From a virus, in the IMG/VR virus record IMGVR_UViG_3300045009_000361, positions 1-32,586 of that record: 32,586 bases of DNA, one strand, 5' to 3'. A model generated the notes under the pieces. It made no database searches. It was not told the origin of the DNA and saw only the letters and a list, made by a program, of their open reading frames with translations. Of the stretch, positions 13,892 to 20,724 are shown in pieces (position 1 is the first letter of the stretch; each line of letters starts with the position of its first letter). The position numbers and the translations under genes were made by a program.

Positions 13892-14241
13892 AACTAGCCG
13901 TCAAGATTAATGCGGATAAAACGTGTGAGGTCATTGACATATCGGGCAATGAGTTGAAAGCCCTTCAAGGCGCCGTCGATGGCCACGTAGGATGTCTTAC
14001 CCTTGCAAATAATCTTTTGTTGTGGGTTAACGAAGAGGGCCAATATTCTCACCTAGATTTTAACCCCTTGGCCACCATCATTAGCGAGCAAGCGCTTGGT
14101 GAAATTGTGCCAATTATGGGGGACGTTGTAGTTACGGGCGGCACAGATTACAAAGGCGACATCGTGGGTCTGACTGACAGAATCGTTACCCGAATTCAAG
14201 AATGGGTATTAAAAGACAGTGACAAGCTGGCAAGCTTATGA
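13888..14241 (+). CDS. DUF3846-like protein
   Basis: A 117-residue protein from the ATG at 13888. It starts MKLAVKINADKTCEVIDI and has SGNELKALQGAVDGHVGCLT, NLLLWVNEEGQYSHLDFNPL and GDVVVTGGTDYKGDIVGLTD. This matches the pattern of the DUF3846 family of small phage and actinobacterial proteins, where the late GG-x-D-x-x-G segment is characteristic. Function unknown. It is translationally coupled on both sides by ATGA overlaps. Confidence 0.7.
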   Translation: MKLAVKINADKTCEVIDISGNELKALQGAVDGHVGCLTLANNLLLWVNEEGQYSHLDFNPLATIISEQALGEIVPIMGDVVVTGGTDYKGDIVGLTDRIVTRIQEWVLKDSDKLASL

Positions 14242-14336
14242 AAGAAATAATTCTGCAAGTAAAATCTGATTTTGGAGTGGGTTTTCTAACGGGCTTCATG
14301 TTCGCCGCTGTTGTTGCATTTGTGGTGACGAGATGA
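14238..14336 (+). CDS. 32-residue single-pass membrane protein
   Basis: The frame reads MKEIILQVKSDFGVGFLTG followed by FMFAAVVAFVVTR and a TGA. Residues 13-30 form one transmembrane helix with a lysine-bearing N terminus and a terminal Arg. It is linked by four-base ATGA overlaps to both neighbours, strong evidence for translation despite its size. No family can be named. Confidence 0.6.
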   Translation: MKEIILQVKSDFGVGFLTGFMFAAVVAFVVTR

Positions 14337-14518
14337 TGACCCTTGACGGCTCGGACGATTTCAGCCGAGATGACCAAGTGCTATTGCAGGTAGAGCGCGT
14401 GAATCAAGCGGTGGAGAACGTGCACAACACGGTCAACAACATTTGCGCGATTCTTGACCGCATGGAGGCAAACCAGAAAGCACTTGCAGAGAAGGTGGAG
14501 CAAATTGTCAAAATATGA
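14333..14518 (+). CDS. small coiled-coil protein
   Basis: A 61-residue protein from ATG 14333 (a second ATG follows at 14336). A short acidic start is followed by an uninterrupted amphipathic helix, VERVNQAVENVHNTVNNICA then ILDRMEANQKALAEKVEQI, with heptad spacing. It probably oligomerises and could pair with the membrane peptide encoded just upstream, to which it is coupled by ATGA. Confidence 0.6.
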   Translation: MMTLDGSDDFSRDDQVLLQVERVNQAVENVHNTVNNICAILDRMEANQKALAEKVEQIVKI

Positions 14519-14735
14519 GGATTTGGATTTGGAGCCAGATGGCGACCTCGATTACGAGCGAGTCCGCGAATATAGGGTGACGGTTGAGCGCACCAAGTTA
14601 CCCGACAGCGACATCTACAAGGTTTGGATAGACACCGATGAAGGTGAGCAATTGGGTGGGGCAGAGGGCAGGACTGTCGCTGACGCTGCGCATAGCGCGT
14701 TCGCAAGATGTGTAGGTGAGTTCTATGACGACTGA
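14505..14735 (+). CDS. hypothetical protein
   Basis: A protein of about 76 residues from a TTG at 14505 (MSKYEDLDLEPDGDLDYERV), preceded by GGTGGAG. The body has two beta-like stretches (YRVTVERTKLPDSDIYKVWI, DTDEGEQLGGAEGRTVADA). The frame is also open upstream to an ATG at 14454, but that extension (MTAWRQTRKHLQRRW) lies inside the previous gene and reads as a shadow. No family recognised. Confidence 0.5.
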   Translation: MSKYEDLDLEPDGDLDYERVREYRVTVERTKLPDSDIYKVWIDTDEGEQLGGAEGRTVADAAHSAFARCVGEFYDD

Positions 14736-14934
14736 TTTACGTCGCGAGGTGACTGAGCGCGAGATAGCTCATTTGAGTTGCGAGTATTGGGCTGAGCAGG
14801 CTTGGCATACGCGATTGCAGAAAGACAAATCATTGATGTACAACCTTGCGGCTCGTGCGATTGATAAACATGATGCGCATCACGCCAGTGTCCTCAGGCG
14901 GTTGGCTAGCCGATTTAAGGAAGGGAGCAACTAA
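14725..14934 (+). CDS. small helical protein
   Basis: A 69-residue protein from the ATG at 14725, with AGGTGAG just upstream; an in-frame GTG at 14716 is possible. It is rich in His and Arg in its second half (AARAIDKHDAHHASVLRRLA). It overlaps the preceding gene by 11 bases, and its TAA overlaps the next ATG. Function unknown. Confidence 0.55.
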   Translation: MTTDLRREVTEREIAHLSCEYWAEQAWHTRLQKDKSLMYNLAARAIDKHDAHHASVLRRLASRFKEGSN

Positions 14935-15098
14935 TGAGTGCATGGTTACGTCGCATGGCGGCAGAGCAGGCGGCAAGGGACGCCAAAGTGAGGGCGTTTT
15001 TAGAGCAAATGGCAGAGCAGGAGGGTGACGATTTAGTGACGGCAGCGTTAATAGGTCGTGAGTATCATCTTTACCCCGAGCCAGAGGATATTCCTTAA
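14934..15098 (+). CDS. 54-residue hypothetical protein
   Basis: The frame reads MSAWLRRMAAEQAARDAKV, RAFLEQMAEQEGDDLVTAAL, IGREYHLYPEPEDIP and ends at TAA 15096-15098. The start shares a base with the previous stop (TAATG), and AAGGGAG lies eight bases upstream. The helical, acidic composition suits a real small protein. No family recognised. Confidence 0.55.
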   Translation: MSAWLRRMAAEQAARDAKVRAFLEQMAEQEGDDLVTAALIGREYHLYPEPEDIP

Positions 15099-15152
15099 AG
15101 TCCTCGTTGCGCCTTAGTGCGCCAAACCCCTACCCCAAGCGAGGTGTTTGTT

Positions 15153-15704
15153 ATGCGCTACCCGATTGCTCTGACAGCGACACTGATAGGCGTGTTGCTA
15201 ATTATCCCTGCACCCCAACCCACAATTGACCTAAAATCTAATTCTATGATAGAGACCCTTCAAGAGGCGGTCGTATCGGTCAAGGCTGCCGAGAGACCAA
15301 AGCCCAAGCGCGATTGGTCGCGCAAGAAAACCCTGACCCCGCGCGAGCTAAAAGACCTACTGCATGAGGTCGGGTTTAGGGGCGAGGCGCTCAAGACCGC
15401 GTGGGCGATTGTCATGCGCGAATCGAACGGGCGACCGCGTGCCTACAACGGAAATCGCAATACGGGCGACAGTTCTTACGGCTTGTTCCAAATTAACATG
15501 TTAGGCAGCATGGGTTACGCCCGCAGAGAAAAATACAACCTTGCGAGTAACGATGATTTGTTCCATCCAAAAAAGAACGCACGCATCGCCTACAAAATGA
15601 GTAATGGCGGCAGAGACTTCGGCGCCTGGGCAGTCGGCAACAACTCATATAGGGGCGACAATGCGCACACGCTCGACAAGTGGCTAAGGGAATTTCCACA
15701 ATGA
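15153..15704 (+). CDS. lysozyme-like transglycosylase with N-terminal hydrophobic segment
   Basis: A 183-residue protein from the ATG at 15153, with GAGGTG six bases upstream; a GTG at 15117 would add 12 residues. Residues 2-24 (RYPIALTATLIGVLLIIP) are a signal peptide or signal anchor. A basic linker leads to a goose-lysozyme/SLT-like fold: E90 in VMRESNGRP is the expected catalytic acid, followed by DSSYGLFQINM and GGRDFGAWAVGNNSYRG. It should cleave the glycan strand of peptidoglycan. It lies far from the holin and M15 endolysin, so it may act at DNA entry, in the virion, or as a secreted hydrolase. It overlaps the next gene by ATGA. Confidence 0.8.
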   Translation: MRYPIALTATLIGVLLIIPAPQPTIDLKSNSMIETLQEAVVSVKAAERPKPKRDWSRKKTLTPRELKDLLHEVGFRGEALKTAWAIVMRESNGRPRAYNGNRNTGDSSYGLFQINMLGSMGYARREKYNLASNDDLFHPKKNARIAYKMSNGGRDFGAWAVGNNSYRGDNAHTLDKWLREFPQ

Positions 15705-15925
15705 ACGAGTTTGAAATCGACGCAAGACATCGCATGCTTTTGCATGACGTGGCAAACCACATTAGACAAACACCTGACCCTGACAGTGCTGCCGCAAAAG
15801 CGGTATATGCCGTCGCTGAGTGGCTTATCGCCCCTGCGACCGATTTAGCGTTGCCTGAGCAAATGCATTACGCCAATCATTCAACGGCTCAATTGTTAAG
15901 GCTTGGCGCGCCAAGTGACGACTAG
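15701..15925 (+). CDS. hypothetical protein
   Basis: A 74-residue helical protein from the ATG at 15701 (MNEFEIDARHRMLLHDVANH), overlapping the stop of the lysozyme-like gene. It contains AVYAVAEWLIAPATDLALPE, a moderately hydrophobic helix that is probably not membrane-spanning. No family recognised; the coupling suggests co-expression with the transglycosylase. Confidence 0.55.
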   Translation: MNEFEIDARHRMLLHDVANHIRQTPDPDSAAAKAVYAVAEWLIAPATDLALPEQMHYANHSTAQLLRLGAPSDD

Positions 15926-15936
15926 CATGATTAGTT

Positions 15937-16149
15937 ATGCAAACCGCAAGATTATTGCAAGAATTAGAGCACACAGGGCAGAAAATAAAATCTGCAACAT
16001 CAATTATGACGGACAAGGAATTAACAAAGGCTTTGATATTCAATGAGCAACTAGGACTGCACTTATATTTTGAAGCTTACGTTCGAATTAGAGAAGCAGA
16101 GCGACATGACATCGACCCATACCCGTTCCCTATCCCCAACAGAAATTGA
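15937..16149 (+). CDS. hypothetical protein
   Basis: A 70-residue soluble protein (MQTARLLQELEHTGQKIKSA ... DPYPFPIPNRN). It is largely helical and its last 44 bases overlap the WhiB-like gene in another frame. No clear ribosome-binding site precedes the ATG. The real gene may be shorter, or start at the internal ATG encoding MTDKELTKAL. Confidence 0.45.
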   Translation: MQTARLLQELEHTGQKIKSATSIMTDKELTKALIFNEQLGLHLYFEAYVRIREAERHDIDPYPFPIPNRN

Positions 16150-16447
16150 GCGCTTTTTAGAACACGCCGCGTGCAGGGGAGTAGCCCCAAGCGTCTTTGA
16201 TGCAGACGAATATCCTAACGCATGGCAGGCAATAAAGATTTGCAGTACGTGTCCACGCAAGGCACGTTGGGCTTGTCTGCAAAAAATAGAACCACACAAA
16301 TCATGGTTCGACGGGGTTGCTGGGGCGATGGTGTGGAGGAATGGAATTGTGCAGACAATCATCGGCAAAACCTTGCATTTATCCGACGAGTCATTGGCAA
16401 ATTACTTTGAGGAAAGAAATCCAACAAGCGAAGATGAAAAGGAATAA
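16106..16447 (+). CDS. whiB: WhiB-like iron-sulfur transcriptional regulator
   Basis: A 113-residue protein from the ATG at 16106. Four Cys are arranged C23-x22-C46-x2-C49-x7-C57 (HAACRGVAP, KICSTCPRKARWACLQ), followed by WFDGVAGAMVWRNG, which takes the place of the usual G[VI]WGG turn and basic tail. WhiB proteins are [4Fe-4S] regulators restricted to actinobacteria and their phages, so this gene is the best host clue. The last Cys spacing (seven residues rather than the usual five) and the altered turn are unusual. It may redirect host transcription by binding the principal sigma factor, as other WhiB proteins do. Confidence 0.75.
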   Translation: MTSTHTRSLSPTEIERFLEHAACRGVAPSVFDADEYPNAWQAIKICSTCPRKARWACLQKIEPHKSWFDGVAGAMVWRNGIVQTIIGKTLHLSDESLANYFEERNPTSEDEKE

Positions 16448-16450
16448 AGA

Positions 16451-16876
16451 ATGAGCGCAAACACAATGTTGATAGGAAACCTCGCAGCCGACCCCGAGTT
16501 AAAAACAACCAACAAAGGCACCTCAGTTTGTAACTTCACGGTCATCACCTCACGCTCAACAAAAAATGCAGCGGGGCAATGGGAATCGGTTGATGTCACG
16601 GGATTCCCCTGCACGGCATGGGGCGGACTCGCGGACGCCATCACCAACACATTTCACAAGGGGGATGGGGTCATTGTGTGGGGCGCATTGGCGGAGAAGA
16701 GCTGGACGAACAAACAAGGGGAGCAGAGAAGCCGCTTAGAGTTGAACGTGAAAGAGGCGGCCTACAGATTGAAAAAGGGCTACAACGACAACACCCCGGA
16801 AATCAAAGAAAAATCAGAAGTCGACCCTTGGCAAGCGCCGCCGCAAGTTTTGGGCGAGCAGTCCGCACCATTTTGA
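16451..16876 (+). CDS. ssb: single-stranded DNA-binding protein
   Basis: A 141-residue OB-fold protein of the bacterial SSB family: TMLIGNLAADPELKTTNKGT, SVCNFTVITSR, VTGFPCTAWGGLADAI, GDGVIVWGALAEKSW and SRLELNVKEAAYRLKK. The C-terminal linker is short and ends QSAPF; the cluster of Asp that usually precedes the terminal Pro-Phe is missing, so binding to host SSB partners may be weaker. It begins three bases after the WhiB-like gene and probably serves the Sak4-like recombinase and the replication initiator. Confidence 0.9.
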   Translation: MSANTMLIGNLAADPELKTTNKGTSVCNFTVITSRSTKNAAGQWESVDVTGFPCTAWGGLADAITNTFHKGDGVIVWGALAEKSWTNKQGEQRSRLELNVKEAAYRLKKGYNDNTPEIKEKSEVDPWQAPPQVLGEQSAPF

Positions 16877-16932
16877 GTAAATGAGAGAAATAAGAGACTA
16901 AAAAAAGGGTCGGCATCACTATCATTCGTCGA

Positions 16933-17076
16933 ATGCAAAACGATGTCGACTTACTACCACTTGAGGTTTTAGCGGTGCAAATGCACGAGTTTTTTACGGT
17001 CTTAATAGAACGCGGTTTCACGGAAGACCAAGCCCTCAAAGTGCTAGTCATGAAGTTGGAGCAAGGCAATGGTTGA
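16933..17076 (+). CDS. 47-residue hypothetical protein upstream of portal
   Basis: The frame reads MQNDVDLLPLEVLAVQMHE, FFTVLIERGFTEDQALKVL, VMKLEQGNG and overlaps the portal ATG by 8 bases. It is helical and acidic with an ERGFTEDQALKV segment typical of small proteins placed beside portals or tail chaperones. The 56 bases after ssb hold no other gene. Confidence 0.55.
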   Translation: MQNDVDLLPLEVLAVQMHEFFTVLIERGFTEDQALKVLVMKLEQGNG

Positions 17077-18331
17077 TTTATCCGAAATCGGCACGACAGG
17101 CTTACGGCGTGCTGGTGGCTTCATCACCGAGGAGTTTCTGCCCTCCCTCCAGCAAGTACGAGGCACGAAAGTCTGGCGAGAGATGTCAGACAACGACCCC
17201 GTTATTGGCGCGATGCTTTACGCAATCGACAAAATCGTCACTCGACTTGACTGGCGAATAGATGCCTATGACGAGACACCCGAGGCTGCAGAGATACGTC
17301 AGTTCATAGAGGAATGCTTATATGACATGAGTGATTCGTGGGACGCCACACTCTCAGGAATCCTCTCAATGCTCACCTTTGGCTTCAGTTACCACGAAAT
17401 TGTTTACAAGCAAAGAGCTGGAGACAGCAAAGACCCAAAAAAGCGTTCTAAGTTCGACGACAAGAAAATCGGATGGCGTAAGTGGCCCATCAGGTCGCAA
17501 GAGACCTTGAACAATTGGAGGCTTGACCTCAATGGGGGCATACAAGGTGCGATATTTTTAGACCCGAGCACAGGACGACGTTTTGATATCCCCATCGACA
17601 AGGCATTATTATTTCGCACCACCACAGTAAAAAACAATCCCGAGGGACGTTCGCTTCTACGCAACGCCTACCGTCCGTGGTACTACAAGCGCCGAATCGA
17701 GGAAATCGAGGCGATAGGTATCGAGCGCGACCTTGTTGGGCTGCCCGTCGCACACGTGCCTCCCGAATATTTAAGTTCAAGCAGGACGGACGCACAGGCA
17801 GCCGTGTTGGGTCGTATCCAAGAAATCGTCACGCGGGTTAAACGCAACGAGCAAGAGGGCGTGATATTCCCCGTGATGTATGACGAGGCAGGTCACAAAC
17901 TTTTCGACTTGACGTTGCTAAACAGCGGTGGCTCAAGACAATTCGACACCGATAAGGTCATTACGAGATACGACACACGCATCGCGATGTCGATTCTTTC
18001 TGATTTTATTCTTCTAGGTCATGACCGTGTTGGCTCGTTCTCATTGGGTTCGTCAAAAATTGACCTTTGGACGATGGCAGTTGACGCAATAGCACAATCG
18101 ATTTCCGAGGTCATTAACAGCCATGCCATCCCACGGCTTTTGAGAATCAATGGTATGAATACAAACCTTACGCCAGAGTTGGCTTATGGTGACGTTTCTG
18201 CTGTGAATCTCACGGAGATGGCTGACTTCGTGCAGAAGTTGACCGCGAGCGGAGTCCTGACCCCAGACGAAAACCTTGAGAATTACATGCGCGAGTTAGG
18301 AAAGTTACCGCAGGCGACCGAGGCGGAATAA
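17069..18331 (+). CDS. portal protein (DUF935 / Mu gp29-like)
   Basis: A 420-residue protein. Key stretches are KVWREMSDNDPVIGAMLYAI, IRQFIEECLYDMSDSWDATL, LTFGFSYHEIVYK, NPEGRSLLRNAYRPWYYKRR, LVGLPVAHVPPEYL and GSFSLGSSKIDLWTMAVDAI, the pattern of the DUF935 portal group. The portal is the dodecameric ring through which terminase packs DNA and to which the head-tail connector attaches. GGAGCAAGGCA before the ATG at 17069 supplies a ribosome-binding site. It is immediately followed by the MuF-like gene, the usual order. Confidence 0.88.
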   Translation: MVDLSEIGTTGLRRAGGFITEEFLPSLQQVRGTKVWREMSDNDPVIGAMLYAIDKIVTRLDWRIDAYDETPEAAEIRQFIEECLYDMSDSWDATLSGILSMLTFGFSYHEIVYKQRAGDSKDPKKRSKFDDKKIGWRKWPIRSQETLNNWRLDLNGGIQGAIFLDPSTGRRFDIPIDKALLFRTTTVKNNPEGRSLLRNAYRPWYYKRRIEEIEAIGIERDLVGLPVAHVPPEYLSSSRTDAQAAVLGRIQEIVTRVKRNEQEGVIFPVMYDEAGHKLFDLTLLNSGGSRQFDTDKVITRYDTRIAMSILSDFILLGHDRVGSFSLGSSKIDLWTMAVDAIAQSISEVINSHAIPRLLRINGMNTNLTPELAYGDVSAVNLTEMADFVQKLTASGVLTPDENLENYMRELGKLPQATEAE

Positions 18332-19315
18332 GTGCCGCTAAGACCAGACAGGGACAAACTTCGTAGTCATCTGACCAAAGACCGCCATGTCCGACGGTCA
18401 CGTCTCGAGCCGCTGACAGCGGATGAGCGCGCGATATCTGCGGCGATAGCGCTTGGTGTAAAAAGGGCGCAAGACAGAATAAGGTCACGGCGTTTACTAG
18501 ATGCAATTGCTCGCAACAATCTAGTGGACATACAAGATTCGGTGGACACCGACGCTCTAAACAGCGTCTTTGAACCCTTGAGTGATTTACTGAAGAAGGT
18601 AATTCTTAAAGAATTAACAAAACAACTTGAATCCACGGGTGTTGCCACCGTGTTGACCTCGCTGCAGTTCGACCTTATCAACCCGAACGTGGTGCGTTAT
18701 GCGAGAGAACAGGCCGCCAAATTGGTCACACGCCTCACTGCAGAGCAGCGTAAGGCAGTGAATCAGGCAATCGTCGATTCCGTGATGGGCAAATTCACCG
18801 TAGATGAGACTGCTCGCATAATCCGCTCTTCTATCGGGCTGACAGAGCGTTATACGCAAGCGGTAGCGACGCGATATGAGGGAGTTAGGGATATAGCTCT
18901 CAAAGACAAATTAACGCCCGCTGCGGCTGCGAAAGTGGCCACCAAGGCAGCGGTCAAATATGCCGACAAACTGGTTCGAGCACGAGCCCGCACCATCGCA
19001 CGTACGGAAATCATGGCTGCCTCAAATGCGGGGAAACAAATTGGTTGGCAGACGGCAGTCGACCGTGGTGTGCTGACCTCGACCTCGCGCAAAAGATGGG
19101 TGCTGGCTGCTGATGCGTGTGAGATATGCCAGCGCATCGCTCAAGAGTTCAATCTGACCGCGGATATGCCCACAGTCAACATGGAATTTTACGACGATGA
19201 CTCAGGGTGGCATGGGCTGCAGCCGCCAGTTCACCCTAATTGTCGTTGCACGACTTCGCTGATTACACCTGCAAAAGCAATCATTGATGAGTTGCTGTTG
19301 CAAACGGTGGCGTGA
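18332..19315 (+). CDS. MuF-like minor head protein
   Basis: A 327-residue protein from a GTG directly after the portal stop. A helical N-terminal region of about 200 residues is followed by the MuF domain: RARARTIARTEIMAASNAGK, WVLAADACEICQRIAQEF with C263 and C266, and VHPNCRCTTSL with H301, C304 and C306. These residues form the domain's probable metal site. MuF proteins are minor capsid components at the portal; in temperate phages of other hosts toxin domains are fused to their C terminus. Here the protein ends about 20 residues after the Cys box without a toxin, and separate enzyme modules follow. Confidence 0.87.
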   Translation: MPLRPDRDKLRSHLTKDRHVRRSRLEPLTADERAISAAIALGVKRAQDRIRSRRLLDAIARNNLVDIQDSVDTDALNSVFEPLSDLLKKVILKELTKQLESTGVATVLTSLQFDLINPNVVRYAREQAAKLVTRLTAEQRKAVNQAIVDSVMGKFTVDETARIIRSSIGLTERYTQAVATRYEGVRDIALKDKLTPAAAAKVATKAAVKYADKLVRARARTIARTEIMAASNAGKQIGWQTAVDRGVLTSTSRKRWVLAADACEICQRIAQEFNLTADMPTVNMEFYDDDSGWHGLQPPVHPNCRCTTSLITPAKAIIDELLLQTVA

Positions 19316-19326
19316 GATTTTGACCC

Positions 19327-20724
19327 ATGCACAAAATAACCCTTGACCTAACTAAAGCCACGAGCAGCACGGACGTGCCTCTGACTTTGGTCGCTGCCGT
19401 ACGTAACGCAATCGAGCGTGGATTCACCGTGGCTGACTTGGTATTCAATCTGACCGACCGCGGCTATGACATGGTGCTGGTGCCTAAGGGCATGAAAAAC
19501 GGCATTCCTGTGCCGCTTTCACCGAATGAGTTGGTGCAGCGAATACAGAAACACCAAGGTGGTAGGCACGACCAACAATCTCACGGTAACTGGGCTGACT
19601 CTGGCTCACCAAAATTAAAAATTATTGGTCAATATCAAAAACCTTTTTTTGTGCCAAAAGAGCAAACAAGAGTAGTGCGTTATGAATCACAAAATGAAAA
19701 AACTGATTTTTTACTGTATGCAAAAAAGGGAACCAAACTTGAAGGCATATCTATATATGCACATCGCCTTAGTTCAAAAAACGATATGTTGGAAACGGTT
19801 GGTCAACTTGTTGATTGGGACGAAGATGACGGTACGTCGAAAATTATGCACGTGCATGTGTCATCTAGCCACCGACGAAGAGGCATCGCTTCTGCCATGC
19901 TGCGGTTGTATCGAGATATGTATCCTGAGAAAAAAATCAGACACTCCGAGTCTTTAACTCCAGACGGTAGAGCATGGGCAAGTGTCGTGAAGCATCAGTC
20001 GGGCACACACGACCAAGAAAGCCACGGGAATTGGGCTGACAAACTAAGTGGCACAAGGACGGGTGACAATCGACTAGACCTTTACGAGTCAATGGAATTG
20101 CTAAAGGGTCAACCTGACCCTCAACAATACCGCGTTTATGAGGCACAAGAGAAAGCCTTTCCTGGAAAACAAGTTATTGCTCCTGATTTTGACAATGACC
20201 CAAAAGCATATGGCTCTTCACAGGAATATAACGACGCCTATAAAAAATACTCAAAAGAGTACACCGCATACGTGCGAGCACAAACAAAAAACGTCATATC
20301 ACCACTTGCAAAAAAACATTTGAATGGTATGCCGAAGGGAGTTAAAAATTACATAGAGGAGGTTATTGCACAAGATTGGTTTGTGGAGGCTTTCGGCAGC
20401 GCCGATTTTTTTCCAACACTTGAAATCAAAATCAATCAAGCAAACGTGACTGCTGGGGGCTATTTTCAAGAATTTAACACCCGCACGAGGCGGAGCAGAC
20501 ACGGGATTACCATTGGTCGCAATTTCGCACAAGATGAAAGATTGATGTTGCATGAAATCGCCCATTACGCCACAGCCATAAGTGCCACAGAAAAATATCA
20601 ACACCATGGACGTGAGTGGGCGGGCAATTTTCTTTACATATTAGAAAAGCAATTTGGAAGAGCGAGCGCCGAGCGTCTGCGAAAAGCATTCGACAAAAAC
20701 AAGGTTGAGTACACCAATGATTGA
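19327..20724 (+). CDS. tagged cargo protein 1: GNAT-like domain and HExxH metallopeptidase
   Basis: A 465-residue protein made of modules. Residues 1-74 are an unrecognised N-terminal domain (LTLVAAVRNAIERGFTVADL). Tag copy 1 is K75-D91. Residues about 92-221 hold a GNAT-type acetyltransferase core with HVHVSSSHRRRGIASAM, the acetyl-CoA loop being R183-RRGIA. Tag copy 2 is K222-D238. The C-terminal 225 residues end in a zinc peptidase-like domain: L-H409-E-I-A-H413-Y and a later HHGREW (426-431), a SprT-like HExxH...HGxxW arrangement. The second half is visibly A/T-rich. The next gene overlaps by 8 bases. I infer a head-packaged multi-enzyme; enzyme activities are not proven. Confidence 0.8.
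   Translation: MHKITLDLTKATSSTDVPLTLVAAVRNAIERGFTVADLVFNLTDRGYDMVLVPKGMKNGIPVPLSPNELVQRIQKHQGGRHDQQSHGNWADSGSPKLKIIGQYQKPFFVPKEQTRVVRYESQNEKTDFLLYAKKGTKLEGISIYAHRLSSKNDMLETVGQLVDWDEDDGTSKIMHVHVSSSHRRRGIASAMLRLYRDMYPEKKIRHSESLTPDGRAWASVVKHQSGTHDQESHGNWADKLSGTRTGDNRLDLYESMELLKGQPDPQQYRVYEAQEKAFPGKQVIAPDFDNDPKAYGSSQEYNDAYKKYSKEYTAYVRAQTKNVISPLAKKHLNGMPKGVKNYIEEVIAQDWFVEAFGSADFFPTLEIKINQANVTAGGYFQEFNTRTRRSRHGITIGRNFAQDERLMLHEIAHYATAISATEKYQHHGREWAGNFLYILEKQFGRASAERLRKAFDKNKVEYTND
19549..19599 (+). repeat. HDQ-HGNW tag, copy 1
   Basis: Encodes KHQGGRHDQQSHGNWAD, residues 75-91 of cargo protein 1, standing before the GNAT-like domain. Confidence 0.9.
19990..20040 (+). repeat. HDQ-HGNW tag, copy 2
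   Basis: Encodes KHQSGTHDQESHGNWAD, residues 222-238 of cargo protein 1, standing before the metallopeptidase half. Confidence 0.9.

Noticed and set aside
15117-15152. GTG start for the lysozyme-like protein
   Set aside because: It would put 12 polar residues before the hydrophobic signal segment; the ATG at 15153 has a better-placed GAGGTG site.
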